Origin: CAWGMT01 sp963823675 | GTDB lineage: Bacteria > Planctomycetota > Planctomycetia > Isosphaerales > Isosphaeraceae | DNA: 64,000 bases | Assembly (NCBI GenBank): GCA_963823675.1 | Contig: CAWGMT010000004.1 | Location: forward strand, 186,001 to 250,000 | Direction of reading: 5' to 3' | Program-made: the position numbers and the translations under genes | Notes under the pieces: generated by a model | Seen by the model: only the letters and a program-made list of their open reading frames with translations | The model's database searches: none | What the model was told of the DNA's origin: nothing | Shown: positions 48,087 to 58,664 of the stretch, one piece after another | Layout: every line of letters starts with the position of its first letter | Numbering within the stretch: the first letter of the stretch is position 1

Positions 48087-48417
48087 ATGACTCAAGTTGC
48101 ATCGCTCAAGCCTGCCCGGCAGATCGGCGTGCTCTTCGACGGCGGCTCGGCCGCCGGGCTCTCCGACCGCCAACTGGTCGAACGGTTCATCGCCCGGCAC
48201 GATCCGGCCGGCGAGGCCGCCTTCGCGGCCATCGTGGCGCGCCACGGGTCGATGGTGCTCGGTGACTGCCGACAGCTCCTGGGAGACCACCATCAAGCCG
48301 AGGATGCCTTTCAGGCCGTCTTCCTGGTTCTCGCGCCAGGCCCGGTCGATTCGCGACCCTGATCTGCTCGGCGCCTGGCTGTACGGCGTTGCGCTGCGGA
48401 CCGCCCGCAAGGCCGTC
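48087..48417 (+). pseudogene. Truncated ECF sigma factor (region 2 only), frameshifted
   Basis: ATG 48087 follows AAGGAG and starts a typical planctomycete ECF N-terminus: LFDGGSAAGLSDRQLVERFI, EAAFAAIVARHGSMVLGDCR and AEDAFQAVFLVLA. A missing base near 48335 shifts the frame, which continues RQARSIRDPDLLGAWLYGVA and stops being sigma-like after LRTARKA at about 48414. Region 4 is absent. Beyond this point the DNA is the 3' part of a surface-protein gene on the opposite strand, so the gene has been cut by a rearrangement or a misassembly. Confidence 0.7.
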
Positions 48418-50504
48418 ACAGTTCCCGTCGGTACCGGTCGATCGTGGTCGGCGGCAGGGCGACGGTGACTGCGGCCGTGACCGTCACGTATTGGCCGGAC
48501 ACCGACGGCGAAGGCAGAGCTGCGAGGGTCGTCGTCGTGACGGCCGGCTGAACGGTGAGCGTCAGGTTGGTGGGATTTAGCGCGGGGTCGAGGATCAGGC
48601 GGTGACCAAGGATGATCCCGTTGTAGAAGCCGAAGGCCCCCGTTGAACGAAGAGAAGATCAGGGGTTGAAATGTGTTGCCCAGAGCAGGCGGGGAGCCGT
48701 TGGTGACGGACACATCGACCGTGCCGCCGAGCGTCGCTGTGCCGGAGACCGCGAGTTGGTTGTACTGGCTGTCGGCGGTCGTGCCGCCAAGGTCGAAGTC
48801 GAGGCTGCCGGTGGACGTCTGAGTATAGTTGCCGTTGATGGTGAGCAGCCCGGCGGCGCCGGTGCTGCCCAGATTCACTGTGCCGGTGTTGTTGAAGACC
48901 AGGGCCATCTGGGTTCCGACGCCGGCGTCGTTGGCCAGGGCGAAGGTGGCGCCGACGAGGTTGTTGAACGTGTCACCTACCATCCCACCGTCGGCATCGG
49001 CATAAAGGTCGCCCCGGGCTTGTTGTTGAAGATCCCGTTGCCGCCGTAGGCAAGGTTGCCGCTGGTCCAGTTGGTTGTGCCGTAGTTGTTCAGGTTGATG
49101 TCCTGAAAACCGGTATAGCAGCAGGCGCCGCCGGGAGGGATGTTGAAGTCGAAGTTAGCGCCCGGCTCGTTATTGAAAGTGCCGCCGCCCGCACTGCCGA
49201 TGACACCGCCGGTCAAGGTCGCCGCGCCTTCGTTGTCCAGCGCGATGCCGTCCAGGGTCGAGGTCCCGCCATAGCCGGGGGACAAGTTCAAGGTGGGCTG
49301 ACTGGAGATCGTGAGCGTGCTGAAGCCGGAGATCGTTCCTCCAGTCCAGGTCATGGAGCTTGTGACCGTCAGGTCGCCGCCGCCACCTTGGAGCATGGGC
49401 TGACCGTAGCCGCTCAAGACTTGGAGATCGGCGATCGTAAACGATTGATTGGTGTTCAGGGTCAGCGGCGCGTAGACAGTCACGGATGAGCCCAGGTTTT
49501 CGATCTGGGTGTCGCTGTTGAATCTCATGCTGGTTCCAGGCGCGCCAACAAACGCGCTCCCCGAAATGTTGTAAACGCCGTCCACCGTCACCGTGGGACC
49601 GGCTACGGCCACGGTCCCCGCCCCTTGCACACTCGACGTGCTATCCAGCTCGAAGGCACCCGCTCCGCCGAGGCCCAGGGTCGCGTTTGCGTCCACGGTC
49701 ATCGTGCCGTCGACCGTCCCGCCGACTCCCAGGGCCAGAGTGCCTGCGTCGACATCCGTCGAGCCCGTCCCGGTTTGGTCGAACACCAGGTTGATGGGCG
49801 AGTATCCGCTGTCGGCTGGGTCGTAAACCAGCGCCCCCTCGTTGGTGAATGCCTCGCCCGGCGCCCCGTCACCCTGGATGGACATCGAGCCGGCGACGAT
49901 GAACGTGCCTCCCGCCAGGTTGTCCACCAAGCGCGCCCGAGTCCAGTTCCAGCGCCCCGGCATACAGGGTCAGCGCTCCGGCGTTATCGAGCGCGACTCC
50001 ATCCAAGACCTCGGCGTCGGCGGCGCTCGGGTCGCCCAGCGTCAGGCTCCCCCCGGCCAAGATCGAGAGCGTGCCGCCGCCCGTAATGGTCCCTCCGGTC
50101 CAATCCATGGCGCCACTAACGGTCAGGGTGCCCATTGTGCCCAGCGTTCCCCCGCTCATTGTGAGATTCCCGGCGATGTCTGTGACTGCCGACAGTGACA
50201 GCGATCCATTCGAGAGGTTCAGGGTCACTCCGCTCACGGGGATCGACAGGCGGTCAACCGCATCGGACGCGGACGAGGAATGCGTGACAATGATACCCGG
50301 GACGGCGATCACGGCGTCGTCGGACGGTCCCGGCACGGCGTCGCTGCTCCAGTTTGAGGGCGTATCCCAGTCACCGCCTGCGAGGTTGATCCAGGTCACG
50401 GTGGCCAGCAGCGTCCGATCTTCGAGTCGGCTCAGCAAAGGCCGGAGAACACGACAGCGGGCAGGGGATGAAGTGCGCGGGGAGCGTCGTGACATCGGGC
50501 GCAT
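48416..50504 (-). CDS. Large autotransporter-like surface protein, several frameshifts and a missing 3' end
   Basis: ATG 50504 has AGGAGA 7 bases upstream. The N-terminus carries the planctomycete export motif LLSRLEDRTLLATVTW, then repeats of the type NLTMSGGTLGTMGTLTVSG and GTLALGVGGTVDG, a passenger-like beta-helix composition. Frame changes occur near 49955, 49010 and 48640; each continuation keeps the repeat style (LDGIALDNEGAATLTGG, LLTINGNYTQTSTGSLDFDL). The end shows the beginning of a bacterial Ig-like repeat (TTTTLAALPSPSVSGQYVTV then PTGTVT in another frame) that is cut off at about 48414 where an ECF fragment begins. The protein is probably secreted and surface attached. Confidence 0.68.
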
Positions 50505-50665
50505 GAAGCTTCTCCTGGGTTGAGCGCGCGGATCAAGAATGAAATGGGAAAACGTTAACTTGGGGCAGACCGAGCGCCGAGACCGTAAGAGTCCTCTGCT
50601 TAAGAAAGCCATACATCACACACAAGGCCGGCGACGTGACCGCGTCAAACCGCGGTGCCGGCTCG

Positions 50666-50752
50666 GGGTTTCAGAGTGCGAGGTCTCCTAGATAGAGTGG
50701 TATAACTGGGACGTACTCGTTGGATGCCTGCCCGGTGCGGGCTCTGAAACCC
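50666..50752. repeat. Inverted repeat with 65-base spacer
   Basis: GGGTTTCAGAG at 50666-50676 and CTCTGAAACCC at 50742-50752 are perfect inverted copies in the 314-base gap between the surface-protein start and the small gene at 50819. It may be a decayed MITE or a hairpin; no gene is seen in the gap. Confidence 0.35.
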
Positions 50753-50818
50753 GTTGGGCAGTGAGGTCACGATGCCCAAGGCAAACCAAACTTCCCCATC
50801 GTCAACTCGCGCGATGAG

Positions 50819-51088
50819 GTGAGCGCCGGCGCGGTGAAGCCCGCCGGGGCCCTGGCTGACGTCCATGGACCGATCCCGGCGTGTCCCCCGCGCGCCGTGG
50901 ACGAAGAGGGCCGGCTGATCCCGCTCACGGCCGAGGAAGGAAAGGCACGTTCCGAGGCGGTCCTGCGCACCCTGGCGGTGCTGCGCGACCTGGCGGACGA
51001 TGACCCACCCGGCACGCTCGAGCGCCTGATGCAGGGACTCGACGCGCACCGCCCGCCCGATCGCAGGCTCTTCGAAGGAGTGAGCTGA
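50819..51088 (+). CDS. Small hypothetical protein, 5' end uncertain
   Basis: The frame from GTG 50819 encodes about 89 residues: VHGPIPACPPRAVDEEGRLI, PLTAEEGKARSEAVLRTLAV and a tail DPPGTLERLMQGLDAHRPP ending RLFEGVS. The composition is coding-like and I recall similar short proteins in Isosphaeraceae, but I cannot name a family. In-frame codons upstream (PIVNSRDEV) also look coding without a start, and an ATG at 50772 lies in another frame, so the true start may be displaced by an indel. It precedes an Rpn-family gene. Confidence 0.5.
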   Translation: MSAGAVKPAGALADVHGPIPACPPRAVDEEGRLIPLTAEEGKARSEAVLRTLAVLRDLADDDPPGTLERLMQGLDAHRPPDRRLFEGVS

Positions 51089-51111
51089 GCCGTGGCCGCG
51101 CTGGCAAATTC

Positions 51112-51159
51112 GATCATCGCGACCAAATCCTTCCGCTCGTCGCCGAGGAAGAGCAGGCC
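51112..51159. repeat. Diverged 47-bp repeat, left copy
   Basis: This segment resembles 52543-52590 (shared atcgcgac, aaatcct, cgctc, tcgccg, ggaagagc). Minus-strand translations keep LFLGDERKDLVAMIE here and LFRGDEREDFVAMLE there, so both may be remnants of the same coding sequence flanking the Rpn-type gene. Confidence 0.4.
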
Positions 51160-51228
51160 CATACCCGATCGGAGGAAATAATCCGGAACTTCAGTCCCCT
51201 GGAGAAAATCAATCCGTCTTCGTTGTTT

Positions 51229-51386
51229 TCGTTTCCTTCTGTTCAAGGTCTGTTTGAATCGCGGACGAGTCGCCTCGAGGTTCTGCGACGTCACCAGACA
51301 CCCTGCCAGCTCACCGCGGCGGTTCTTCGACTTCTGCGAATCGCCGGTGCACGGTGCAGGTCTCATCCTGGAACAGAAGGAAACGA
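51229..51386. repeat. 20-bp inverted repeats enclosing 118 bases (MITE-like)
   Basis: tcgtttccttctgttcaagg at 51229-51248 and cctggaacagaaggaaacga at 51367-51386 are inverted copies with one mismatch. They lie in the gene-free stretch 51089-51548 before the Rpn-family gene. No clear target duplication was found, so the MITE label is tentative. Confidence 0.4.
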
Positions 51387-51548
51387 AGAGTTCAATGAGC
51401 AGTTTGTCGGATCGGGGCCAGAGGCGATAATGGCGACCAATAGGTGCGAAAAGTTCGCGCGCAGGCCGGTGCCGCACCAGAGCATGGCTGTTCCGGCTCT
51501 TGTTCGTCTGCTACGCCGGCGAAGGATTGCCACGGGGAGACGATCATT

Positions 51549-52475
51549 ATGCCGCAGTCCGGCGTTCCCGATCACGACCAGCGTCTCAAGGTGCTGCTCA
51601 AGGAATTCTTCGAGGCGTTCTTCCTTTGCTTCTTCCCCGCATGGGCTCCCCGGTTCGAGTTCGGCGAGATCGACTGGCTGGACAAGGAGTTGTTCCTGGC
51701 ACCACCGCAGGGGGAGAAGCGGCAGCTCGATCTGGTGGCCCGGCTGCGACGGCGGGCCGGCGCGCCTCCGCCTCGCACGGGGGAGACCGACCTGGTCGCG
51801 CTGGTTCACGTCGAGCTCGAGTCGCGCGCCAGCACCCCGGCGTTCCGGCCGCGGATGTTTGATTACTACGTGCAACTGCGGCGCAACACTGGGCTGCCCG
51901 TCCTGCCGATTGGCCTGTTTCTGCGCGTCGGGTTGGACGGCATCGGCTGGGACGCCTACGAAGAACACTTCTGGGAGCAACGGATCGTGCGGTTCGAGTA
52001 CGCCTACGTCGGACTGCCGGCCCTCGACGGAGAGCAGTACGCCACGGGTGAGAACATGCTGGGAGTGGCGCTGAGCGCGCTGATGCGGCTCCCGGCCGAC
52101 CGAAAGGCCGAGTTGTACGCCGAGGGGTTGAAACGGATCGCCCGATCGGGGGAAAATGACTATCGGCGGTTCTTGCTGGCCGAGTGCCTCGAAGCATACG
52201 CCGAATTGGACGAAACCCAGAAGGATCGGGTGCAGGCGCTCTTGCACACGGAGCCGTACCAGGAGGAGGTCCAGCCCCTCATGCAGACCACTTACGAACG
52301 CGGCATTGAACAGGGCGAGCGGCGCTCGACCCTGCGGCTGCTGCAAGCCAAGTTCGGGGCCTTGTCTGCCGAAGTCCAGCAACAGGTTGAGGCGCTCTCG
52401 CCGGAGGCGCTGGCCCAGCTCCAGCTCGATCTTCTCCAGGCCCAATCGCTCGAGGAACTCCGCCTGAAAGACTGA
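51549..52475 (+). CDS. Rpn family recombination-promoting nuclease/putative transposase with DUF4351
   Basis: The ATG at 51549 has GGGGAG upstream; the extension to 51444 lacks homology. The 308-residue protein has LKVLLKEFFEAFFLCFFPAW, then the PD-(D/E)XK-like core RQLDLVARLR ... VALVHVELESRA and FDYYVQLRR, and ends with a DUF4351 tail (LLQAKFGALSAEVQQQVEAL, SPEALAQLQLDLLQAQSLEE). The family includes Rpn nucleases that promote RecA-independent recombination; it is multi-copy and spread horizontally. It lies in a repeat-rich accessory stretch. Confidence 0.8.
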   Translation: MPQSGVPDHDQRLKVLLKEFFEAFFLCFFPAWAPRFEFGEIDWLDKELFLAPPQGEKRQLDLVARLRRRAGAPPPRTGETDLVALVHVELESRASTPAFRPRMFDYYVQLRRNTGLPVLPIGLFLRVGLDGIGWDAYEEHFWEQRIVRFEYAYVGLPALDGEQYATGENMLGVALSALMRLPADRKAELYAEGLKRIARSGENDYRRFLLAECLEAYAELDETQKDRVQALLHTEPYQEEVQPLMQTTYERGIEQGERRSTLRLLQAKFGALSAEVQQQVEALSPEALAQLQLDLLQAQSLEELRLKD

Positions 52476-53514
52476 AGCCTGGTAGAAACGGATCGCCCAA
52501 TCGGGAGAAATGACCAGGGCAGCAGGAGCCATCTGCTTTGCTTCGAGCATCGCGACGAAATCCTCGCGCTCATCGCCGCGGAAGAGCGGACGCGTCCCCA
52601 ATTCCACCGGCCTTGAAACGCCCTTCGTTCGGCTGAGACAGGAGGACACGCGCTTCCAGCCCCTCCGAGACCCAGGTCCGCTGACGGCGACGCGCACGGG
52701 ACTGATGCCGAAGTCAACTGCTCGGACGACGCACGGAGGAGAAGGGAGGCAACATGGGTGCAGCTCCTTGGGATCGAAAATCCGTTGCGAATCAATCGTC
52801 ATCGATCAAGAGTCGTCGGGGGTGGCGGCCGACGCCGATTTCGCCGGGCCGTGGCCGCCCGCCAGCATGTGCCGGCTCCCTCCCAAGAGAGGAACGAAAA
52901 CGCTGGGCGTTTGTCACGGGCGCAAACACGTTTTTCTTGCCGTCGCGACCTGAGAGGGAATTGCTGCTAAATAATGCGGGCGGGCCGGCCAAACAAGAAA
53001 TGTATTCGGGACAGTTGGCCAGAAATGTCGCGGGACTGCGGCGGCTCGGGCATGCCCGTTGCTCCGGATTTGTCATTGGAGAGGACGGGACGCATACGCA
53101 AGTGCGGGAGCTTTAACGAGGGACGAACAAACGAAGAAGAAACCGAACCAAAGAGGAAACGGTGAGGACTTAACCACGAAAGACGCGAAATACACGAAGA
53201 GGTTTTGGCGCGCGTGCACGACGTTTTGTTTGGCTCCAGGCGTCCACCTGCCAGATACGGACCGTCCCATTCTCCTGCCGGCAATCGAGGCGAGCGCGAC
53301 TCATCTCCTGATCGGCGATTGGGAACGGGGTTGACGGTTAACCCGGAGCCAACGGCGACGGTGTTCGCTGCTCCGCTCAAAACGGTCGCCGTCGCCGTTG
53401 GCTTCGGGTTAAACGACGTTTGCCTCCCAAGATTTGCGCAGGGCTCGACGAATCTGAGGGTTGGTACAATAGCGGACCGATCAGCCGATACGACGTTCGA
53501 AGAGGAGATTTGCG
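52476..53514. other. Gene-poor intergenic stretch
   Basis: No open frame here shows consistent coding character, although a plus frame at 52754-53116 is open by chance. Recognisable content is the right copy of the 47-bp repeat (52543-52590), a ttaaccacgaaagac-type sequence near 53169 of the kind repeated at 59.5 and 60.3 kb, and the hairpin at 53336-53413. Confidence 0.45.
53336..53413. repeat. Long imperfect hairpin (about 25-bp arms)
   Basis: The arm at 53336-53361 (gttaacccggagccaacggc...) is matched by an inverted arm at 53389-53413 with only one or two mismatches and a loop of about 27 bases. It lies about 100 bases upstream of the Uma2 gene. The core AACCCGAAGC resembles TAGCCCGAAGC in the MITE at 37.4 kb. 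Confidence 0.55.
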
Positions 53515-54093
53515 ATGGCCACCGATTTGCAGCCTTCGGAGACTTTGGCGCTCCACGAATTGGATTCCGAAACGGCGAAATTCTATGAGGTCGTCAACGG
53601 TCACATTGTGGAGAACCCACCGATGGGCGCCCTCGAATCACTCATGGCGAATGACCTCAGTTACTTGATGGGGCCGTTCGCCCGCTCGCATAAGCTTGGC
53701 ACCGTGGTAATCGAAACGCTTTTCCTGCTCGATCCGACTCGCGGCCTCAAGCGGCGCCCTGACCTGGCGTTTGTCTCGACCGCGCGATGGCCTCTGAAGC
53801 GTCGGATACCTCGCACAGAGTGCTGGGAGGTCGTGCCCGATCTCGTCGCTGAGTTCATTAGCGTGACTAACACGGCAGACGAAGCTGTCAAGAAGATTGA
53901 CGAGTACTTTCAAGCCGGCGTCATTGCGGTCTGGGTGCTGTATCCAGGAACGAGCAAGGTCTATGTCTACGACTCACCGACGCAGGTTCGCATCCTTCAG
54001 GTTGGCGACGATCTCGAGGGCGGAGCGATCGTTCCGGGTTTCCGCGTGGCTTTGTCGGTATTGTTTCAAGCGGGCGCGGAGGGGTCGGAGTGA
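53515..54093 (+). CDS. Uma2 family restriction-endonuclease-like protein
   Basis: A 192-residue protein with the Uma2 (DUF820) plan: KFYEVVNGHIVENPPMGALE at residues 22-41, GTVVIETLFLLDP, RRPDLAFVSTARWP, VPDLVAEFISVTNTADEAVK and VWVLYPGTSKVYVYDSP. These motifs hold the PD-(D/E)XK catalytic positions (PD in RRPDLAF, E in AEFIS). Uma2 proteins are hugely expanded in cyanobacteria and planctomycetes and their biological role is unclear. The ATG at 53515 has GGAG about 12 bases upstream. It converges with the TPR kinase gene. Confidence 0.85.
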   Translation: MATDLQPSETLALHELDSETAKFYEVVNGHIVENPPMGALESLMANDLSYLMGPFARSHKLGTVVIETLFLLDPTRGLKRRPDLAFVSTARWPLKRRIPRTECWEVVPDLVAEFISVTNTADEAVKKIDEYFQAGVIAVWVLYPGTSKVYVYDSPTQVRILQVGDDLEGGAIVPGFRVALSVLFQAGAEGSE

Positions 54094-54186
54094 GATAGAG
54101 TGATGGGCGCTCCGGCGAGAAGGCAGAAAAGCGATTTGCGCAAAAAAAACAGTCAGAGCGGTTGTCCCGGTTCCCGCGAGAGTATC

Positions 54187-54201
54187 GCCCCTTTCAGGGG
54201 C
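54187..54201. terminator. Perfect small hairpin between convergent genes
   Basis: GCCCCT-TTC-AGGGGC is a perfect stem-loop between the Uma2 stop (54093) and the TPR kinase stop (54220). No T-tract follows directly, so terminator function is only suggested by position between convergent genes. Confidence 0.3.
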
Positions 54202-54219
54202 TTGATCCATTAACCATGC

Positions 54220-57200
54220 TTACGGCTTGGCATCCTGGGCCTTCTTCAAAAGCGCCTCGACCTCAGCCCAGAGCGCCCGGCAGGCTTTCTGCTCGGCCTC
54301 TGGCAGCTTGGCCAGTGATGTCGCGTCTCTCAGGCCCGCCAGGTCGGGGTCGGCTTTCCAGTGCTGGAGGGTCTGCGAGATGGATTGGCGGGCCGCGGGC
54401 GGGGCTTTTTCCAGCACCTTCGACCACGCCGCCAGGTCGGCCTTGAGCCACTCGATGGCCTGCTTCTGCCAGCGGGCCTTGGTGGGCTCGTCGAGCGGCG
54501 GGTCGTCCTTGCCCTGGCCCGAGCCAGCCAGCGCGGCGGCGCAGGCGGCGTTGTAGCGGTTTTGGGCCTGCATGTCGTTGGTCAGCTTTGGTTCGGCCTG
54601 GAATGCCTCGGTCCAGAGCCGGGCCGAGGATCCGTGGAGGTTCCTGGCGTAGCATAGCTGCGCGAAACCGAGCGATTCGGCAGCGCTGGAGGGCCTGAGC
54701 TTGCCGGAGAGGACCGCGGGGAGCCGGGCAGCCATCAGCGCCTGCTGCTCGGTAGCGATCAGATCTTGCTTGATCTGTCGGGCGAGTGCGGCATTGCTCT
54801 TGGCCAGGTCGCGAGCCTTGCGGAATTCGTCGATCGCATCGGCGAATTCGTCGCGGGACCGGAGGGCGAGGCCGAAGTTGTAGTGGGCCGCGGCGTGGTC
54901 GGGCTTGAGCCGGATCGCCTCGCGATATTCGGCCACCGCCTCCTGCAACTTACCCTGGTCATGCAGGGCGCCGCCCAAGTTGTTGTGTGCGTTGGCGTGG
55001 TCGGGCTTGAGCCGGATCGCCTCGCGATATTCGGCCACCGCCTCCTCCAGCTTCGCTTGGTCCTTGAGGGCGTTGCCGAGGTTGTCGTGCTCATCGGCGG
55101 AGTCGGGCTTGAGCCGGATCGCCTCGCGGTATTCCGCGATAGCCTCTTCCAGCTTCCCCTGGCGTAGCAGGACGTTGCCGAAGTTGTAGCGGATCTTGGC
55201 GATATCGGGTTTGAGCCGGATGGCCGCCTGCCATTCGGCTACTGCCTCCTCCAGCTTCCCCTGGTCTTCCAGGGCCATTGCGAGGTTGTTGTGGGCGGCG
55301 GCGAAATCGGCCTTAAGCCGTATCGCTTCGCGTAATTCGGCCACCGCCTGTTTCAGCTTCCCCTGCGCCATCAGGGCGCTGCCCAAGTTGTTGTGTGCGA
55401 GGGGGTGGTCAGGCTTGAGTCGGATCGCGGTGTGGTATTGGGCGATCGCCTCGTCCAGCTTGCCCTGCTGTCTCAGCGCATTGCCGAGATTGGTGTGGGC
55501 TAGGAAGAAGTCGGGGGTGAGCCGCAGAGCTTCGCGGCACTCAGCGACCGCCTCGTTCAGCTTCCCCTCGTCGATCAGGGCGGCGCCGAGGCTGTTGTGA
55601 GCTTCGGAGTATTGGGGGTTGAGCCGGATCGCTGCGCGATATTCGGCGATCCCTTCTTCTGGGTTCCCCCGGTGTTTCAGGGCGATGCCAAGCCCGTTGT
55701 GTGCTTCGGGGTAATCGGGCTTGAGCCGGATCGCCTCGCGATATTCGGCCACGGCCTCGTCAAGCTTTCCCTCTTCGCGCAGTGCGTTGCCGAGGTTGTT
55801 ATGGGCAGCGGCGCTGTCGGGTTCGACGCGGATGGCGGCCCGGAACTCGGTGATCGCGCCAGCGTGGTCGTGCCTAACATCGGCGAGAATCGCGCCGAGG
55901 CTGATGGGAGCATCGACATGGTCGGGCTTGAGCCGGATCGCGGTGCGGAATTCGGCGATCGCCTCGTCGAGCTTCCCCTGGTCCTTCAGAGCGAGGCCGA
56001 GGTTGTTGTGGGCGCCAGCGTGGTCAGGCTTGAGCCGGATCGCGGTGCGGAGTTCAGCGATCGCCTCGTCAGGCTTGCCTTGCTTTTGCAGGGCGACCCC
56101 GAGGTCGCTATGGGCAGGGGAGCTGCGAGGCCGGATCGCCACCGCGGCCGAGAGGTACCGGACCGCCTCCTCTGGCCTGCCAAGGGAAGAACCCGTCCAT
56201 TGCACTACTCCCAGATCGTGGTTGACCCAGAAATCGCCGGGCTTGATTCGCCAGGCCCGCTGGAGCACCCACTCGGCCAGCGCTCGATCTCCCCGGCCCG
56301 TGAGTGCCCCAGCCAGCAGAACGAGGCTCGGCGCTGACTGAGCCGCCAACTCGTTCTCACTCGCGGAAAGCCGCCGCAGCGAGTCCAGGTCACCACGGCC
56401 GATCTGGTCCCGCAAGGCCACACGCCACGGGTCTGGGTCGGCGGCCCGCGCCGCTGCGAGCAGCCGCCGCCACGACCCCTCGTCTTTCTTGTCGCGCGCG
56501 TTGCGCCGCTGCACGGCCCAGTCGTCCAGGTAAGAGGCCAGTTCCGCCGGGGCCGACCGCCGGGCGATCTGCTTCCCCGCCTCCTCGGGGGCAAGCTGGT
56601 CCAGGTCGATCCCGAACGCGCGAAACGCCGCGGCATAATCGATGTCGGTTTGCTTCGGATCCAAGTGTTCACCGCGGTTGCCCCGGATTGCCTCCAATTC
56701 GCCGAGCAGCTTCTGGTCGCGTTCCACCTCCGCAGCCTGCTTTGCAGCCGCGGCCTGCTCGCGCACCAGGCCGACCAGCACGTCGTTCACCTGTTGGCGC
56801 AAAGCCTGATCGGCCTCGCCCTCGGCCAGGAGGTCGCGAGCCCGCCTGGCCGCCACAACTGCCTCGAACCATTTCACCTGGTTGTCGTCCGCCGCTGCCT
56901 CGGCCTGCCCCCGCAGTCGCTCCGCCTCGGCCAGGGCCTCGGTGACCGCCCGGCTCGTGGCCGCCAGTCGCGCCATCCGTTGCCGCGCCAGGTAGGTCGA
57001 GCCGCCGCCGAGTAATCCTACGACGACCAGCACCGATGCCGCCAGCGCCACGGTCAGCCGCCGCGCTTGCCGCTCAGCCCGCGCCCGCGCCTCGGCGGCT
57101 GCCGCCGTGGCCTGCGCCTCTTCGGCTCGTGCCTGCTCGGCGGCCCGTGCTAGCTCCGCCGACCGCAGCCGTTCCTGTAAGCCTGTAAGGAACGCCGTCA

Positions 57201-58640
57201 TTCGCCCAGACACCTGCCCCGCATTCCGCGGCCGTCGTGCTCGCTCCGGTGCCACGCAGTCGCGAGCCAGATCGATCAGCTCGGCCTCGGCGCCGCAAGC
57301 CGCTAGACGGGCCAGCGCGTCGCCCAGGTCGCCGCGGGCGGATTGGGCGCACGTCTCCTCGCGTGTTGCACCCGCGAACGGCGGCCCGCCGGTGAGGATC
57401 TCACACAGAATCGCCCCGAGCCCGAACACGTCGGCCCGCTCGTCGATCCGTTCTATTTCGCCGCGCGCCTGCTCGGGCGCCATGTAAGCCGGTGTCCCCA
57501 GTACGCTGCCGGCCTGCGACTCGCCGCCGCTGCCCGCCGAGCCGCTTCGCACCGTCATGATCACCGTCTCGTGAGCCGGCCGCGCCCTGGCCTCGTCGGC
57601 GACGCCCCCCTCGTGCAGGACCTTGGCCAGGCCCCAGTCCATTACCTGGACCTCGCCGAAAGAGCCCACCATGATGTTCGAGGGCTTCAAATCGCGGTGG
57701 ATCACGCCCCGGGCGTGGGCGTAGGCCATCGTCTGGCAGACCTGCTCGAAGATCGACAGGAAGCGGGGGAGATCGCTGGCGAGCCCGGTCGCGTCAGCGC
57801 CGGGAGTCGTGCCTGGCGTGCTCGGGGCGCTGACGCAACCCCGCTCGCCCCGTGTGTCCGGAGACCCGCGCCCAGCGCCCAGGCGAGCCCGGTCGCGTCA
57901 GCGCCGGGAGTGCGCGCAGCGGGACTCGGGGCGCTGACGCAACCCCGCTCGCTCAGCAGCGCCGCCAGCGTCCGCCCCTTGACCAGCTTCATGGCGAAGT
58001 ACGGCCGGCGGTCGGCGATCGTCCCCAGCTCGAAGACCGGCACGATCCCCGGGTGCTGCAACTGGCCGCCGATCTGCGCCTCCTCGACGAACCGGCGCAC
58101 CACGTCAGGATCGCCCTTGTGCGATTCCAGCAGCACCTTGATCGCCAGGTCGCGGCCCAGGTCGACGTCGCGCCCCTTGAGGACCGCCCCCATCCCGCCG
58201 CGCGCAATCTCGCCCTGGAGCTGATAACGGGCAAAGCCCGTCTGGGGAACCAGCGGCATGGCGTCGCCGCGCGGCCTGACCAAAGGCTCGCGCTCGTCGG
58301 GCACGTCCCGCAAGTGGACCCGCGGAATCGCATCGGCCCCAAGCCCCAGGTTCGCCAGCGCGCTCTGGCCCGATAGCGACGCCACGGCATCGCGACGCGG
58401 GGCAGCCGGGCCTGGCGAAGTCGCGGAGCCGTCGGCCACCCGATCCGCCAGATTCACCACGGCCAGGCACGAGCGCAATTGCTCGGCGAGCTCGGCGTGC
58501 TCAGCCAGCAGTCGATCGGGATCGACCGGCCGCCCCGCTTCGAGATCGGCCAGGTAGGCTTCGAGCACCCGCGCGAGTTCGGCGTCGAGCGCCGCATCGA
58601 GACTGTCACCGTTTTCCGGCGGTCCAGCTTCGCTGCTCAT
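54220..58640 (-). CDS. Ser/Thr protein kinase with 13 TPRs, interrupted by a palindromic repeat insertion
   Basis: ATG 58640 begins an N-terminal region, then [39 protein letters not shown] and [19 protein letters not shown]. At 57951-57779 repeat DNA interrupts the domain and shifts the frame; the kinase resumes with [41 protein letters not shown] and [10 protein letters not shown] in the frame ending at 54220. A membrane segment ([20 protein letters not shown]) precedes the C-terminal domain, where 13 near-identical 34-residue TPRs of the form [20 protein letters not shown] are followed by a helical tail. It is paired with the ECF sigma gene upstream. As sequenced the kinase is split between lobes. 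Confidence 0.78.
57779..57951. repeat. Two REP-like palindromic units inserted in the kinase gene
   Basis: Two units of about 70 bases start at 57779 and 57882. Each consists of gcgagcccggtcgcgtcagc at one side and an inverted ggcgctgacgcaaccccgct at the other, so each can fold on the core GCGTCAGCG. They are separated by about 33 bases. The total length is not a multiple of three and the kinase homology switches frame exactly at the right border. Confidence 0.7.
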
Positions 58641-58664
58641 GGAGAATTCCCCAGTTGGTCCGTT

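Noticed and set aside
52754..53116. 120-codon plus-strand open frame between the Rpn and Uma2 genes
   Set aside because: No ribosome binding site, no hydrophobic core or family motif, and it crosses repeat-like sequence; probably chance.
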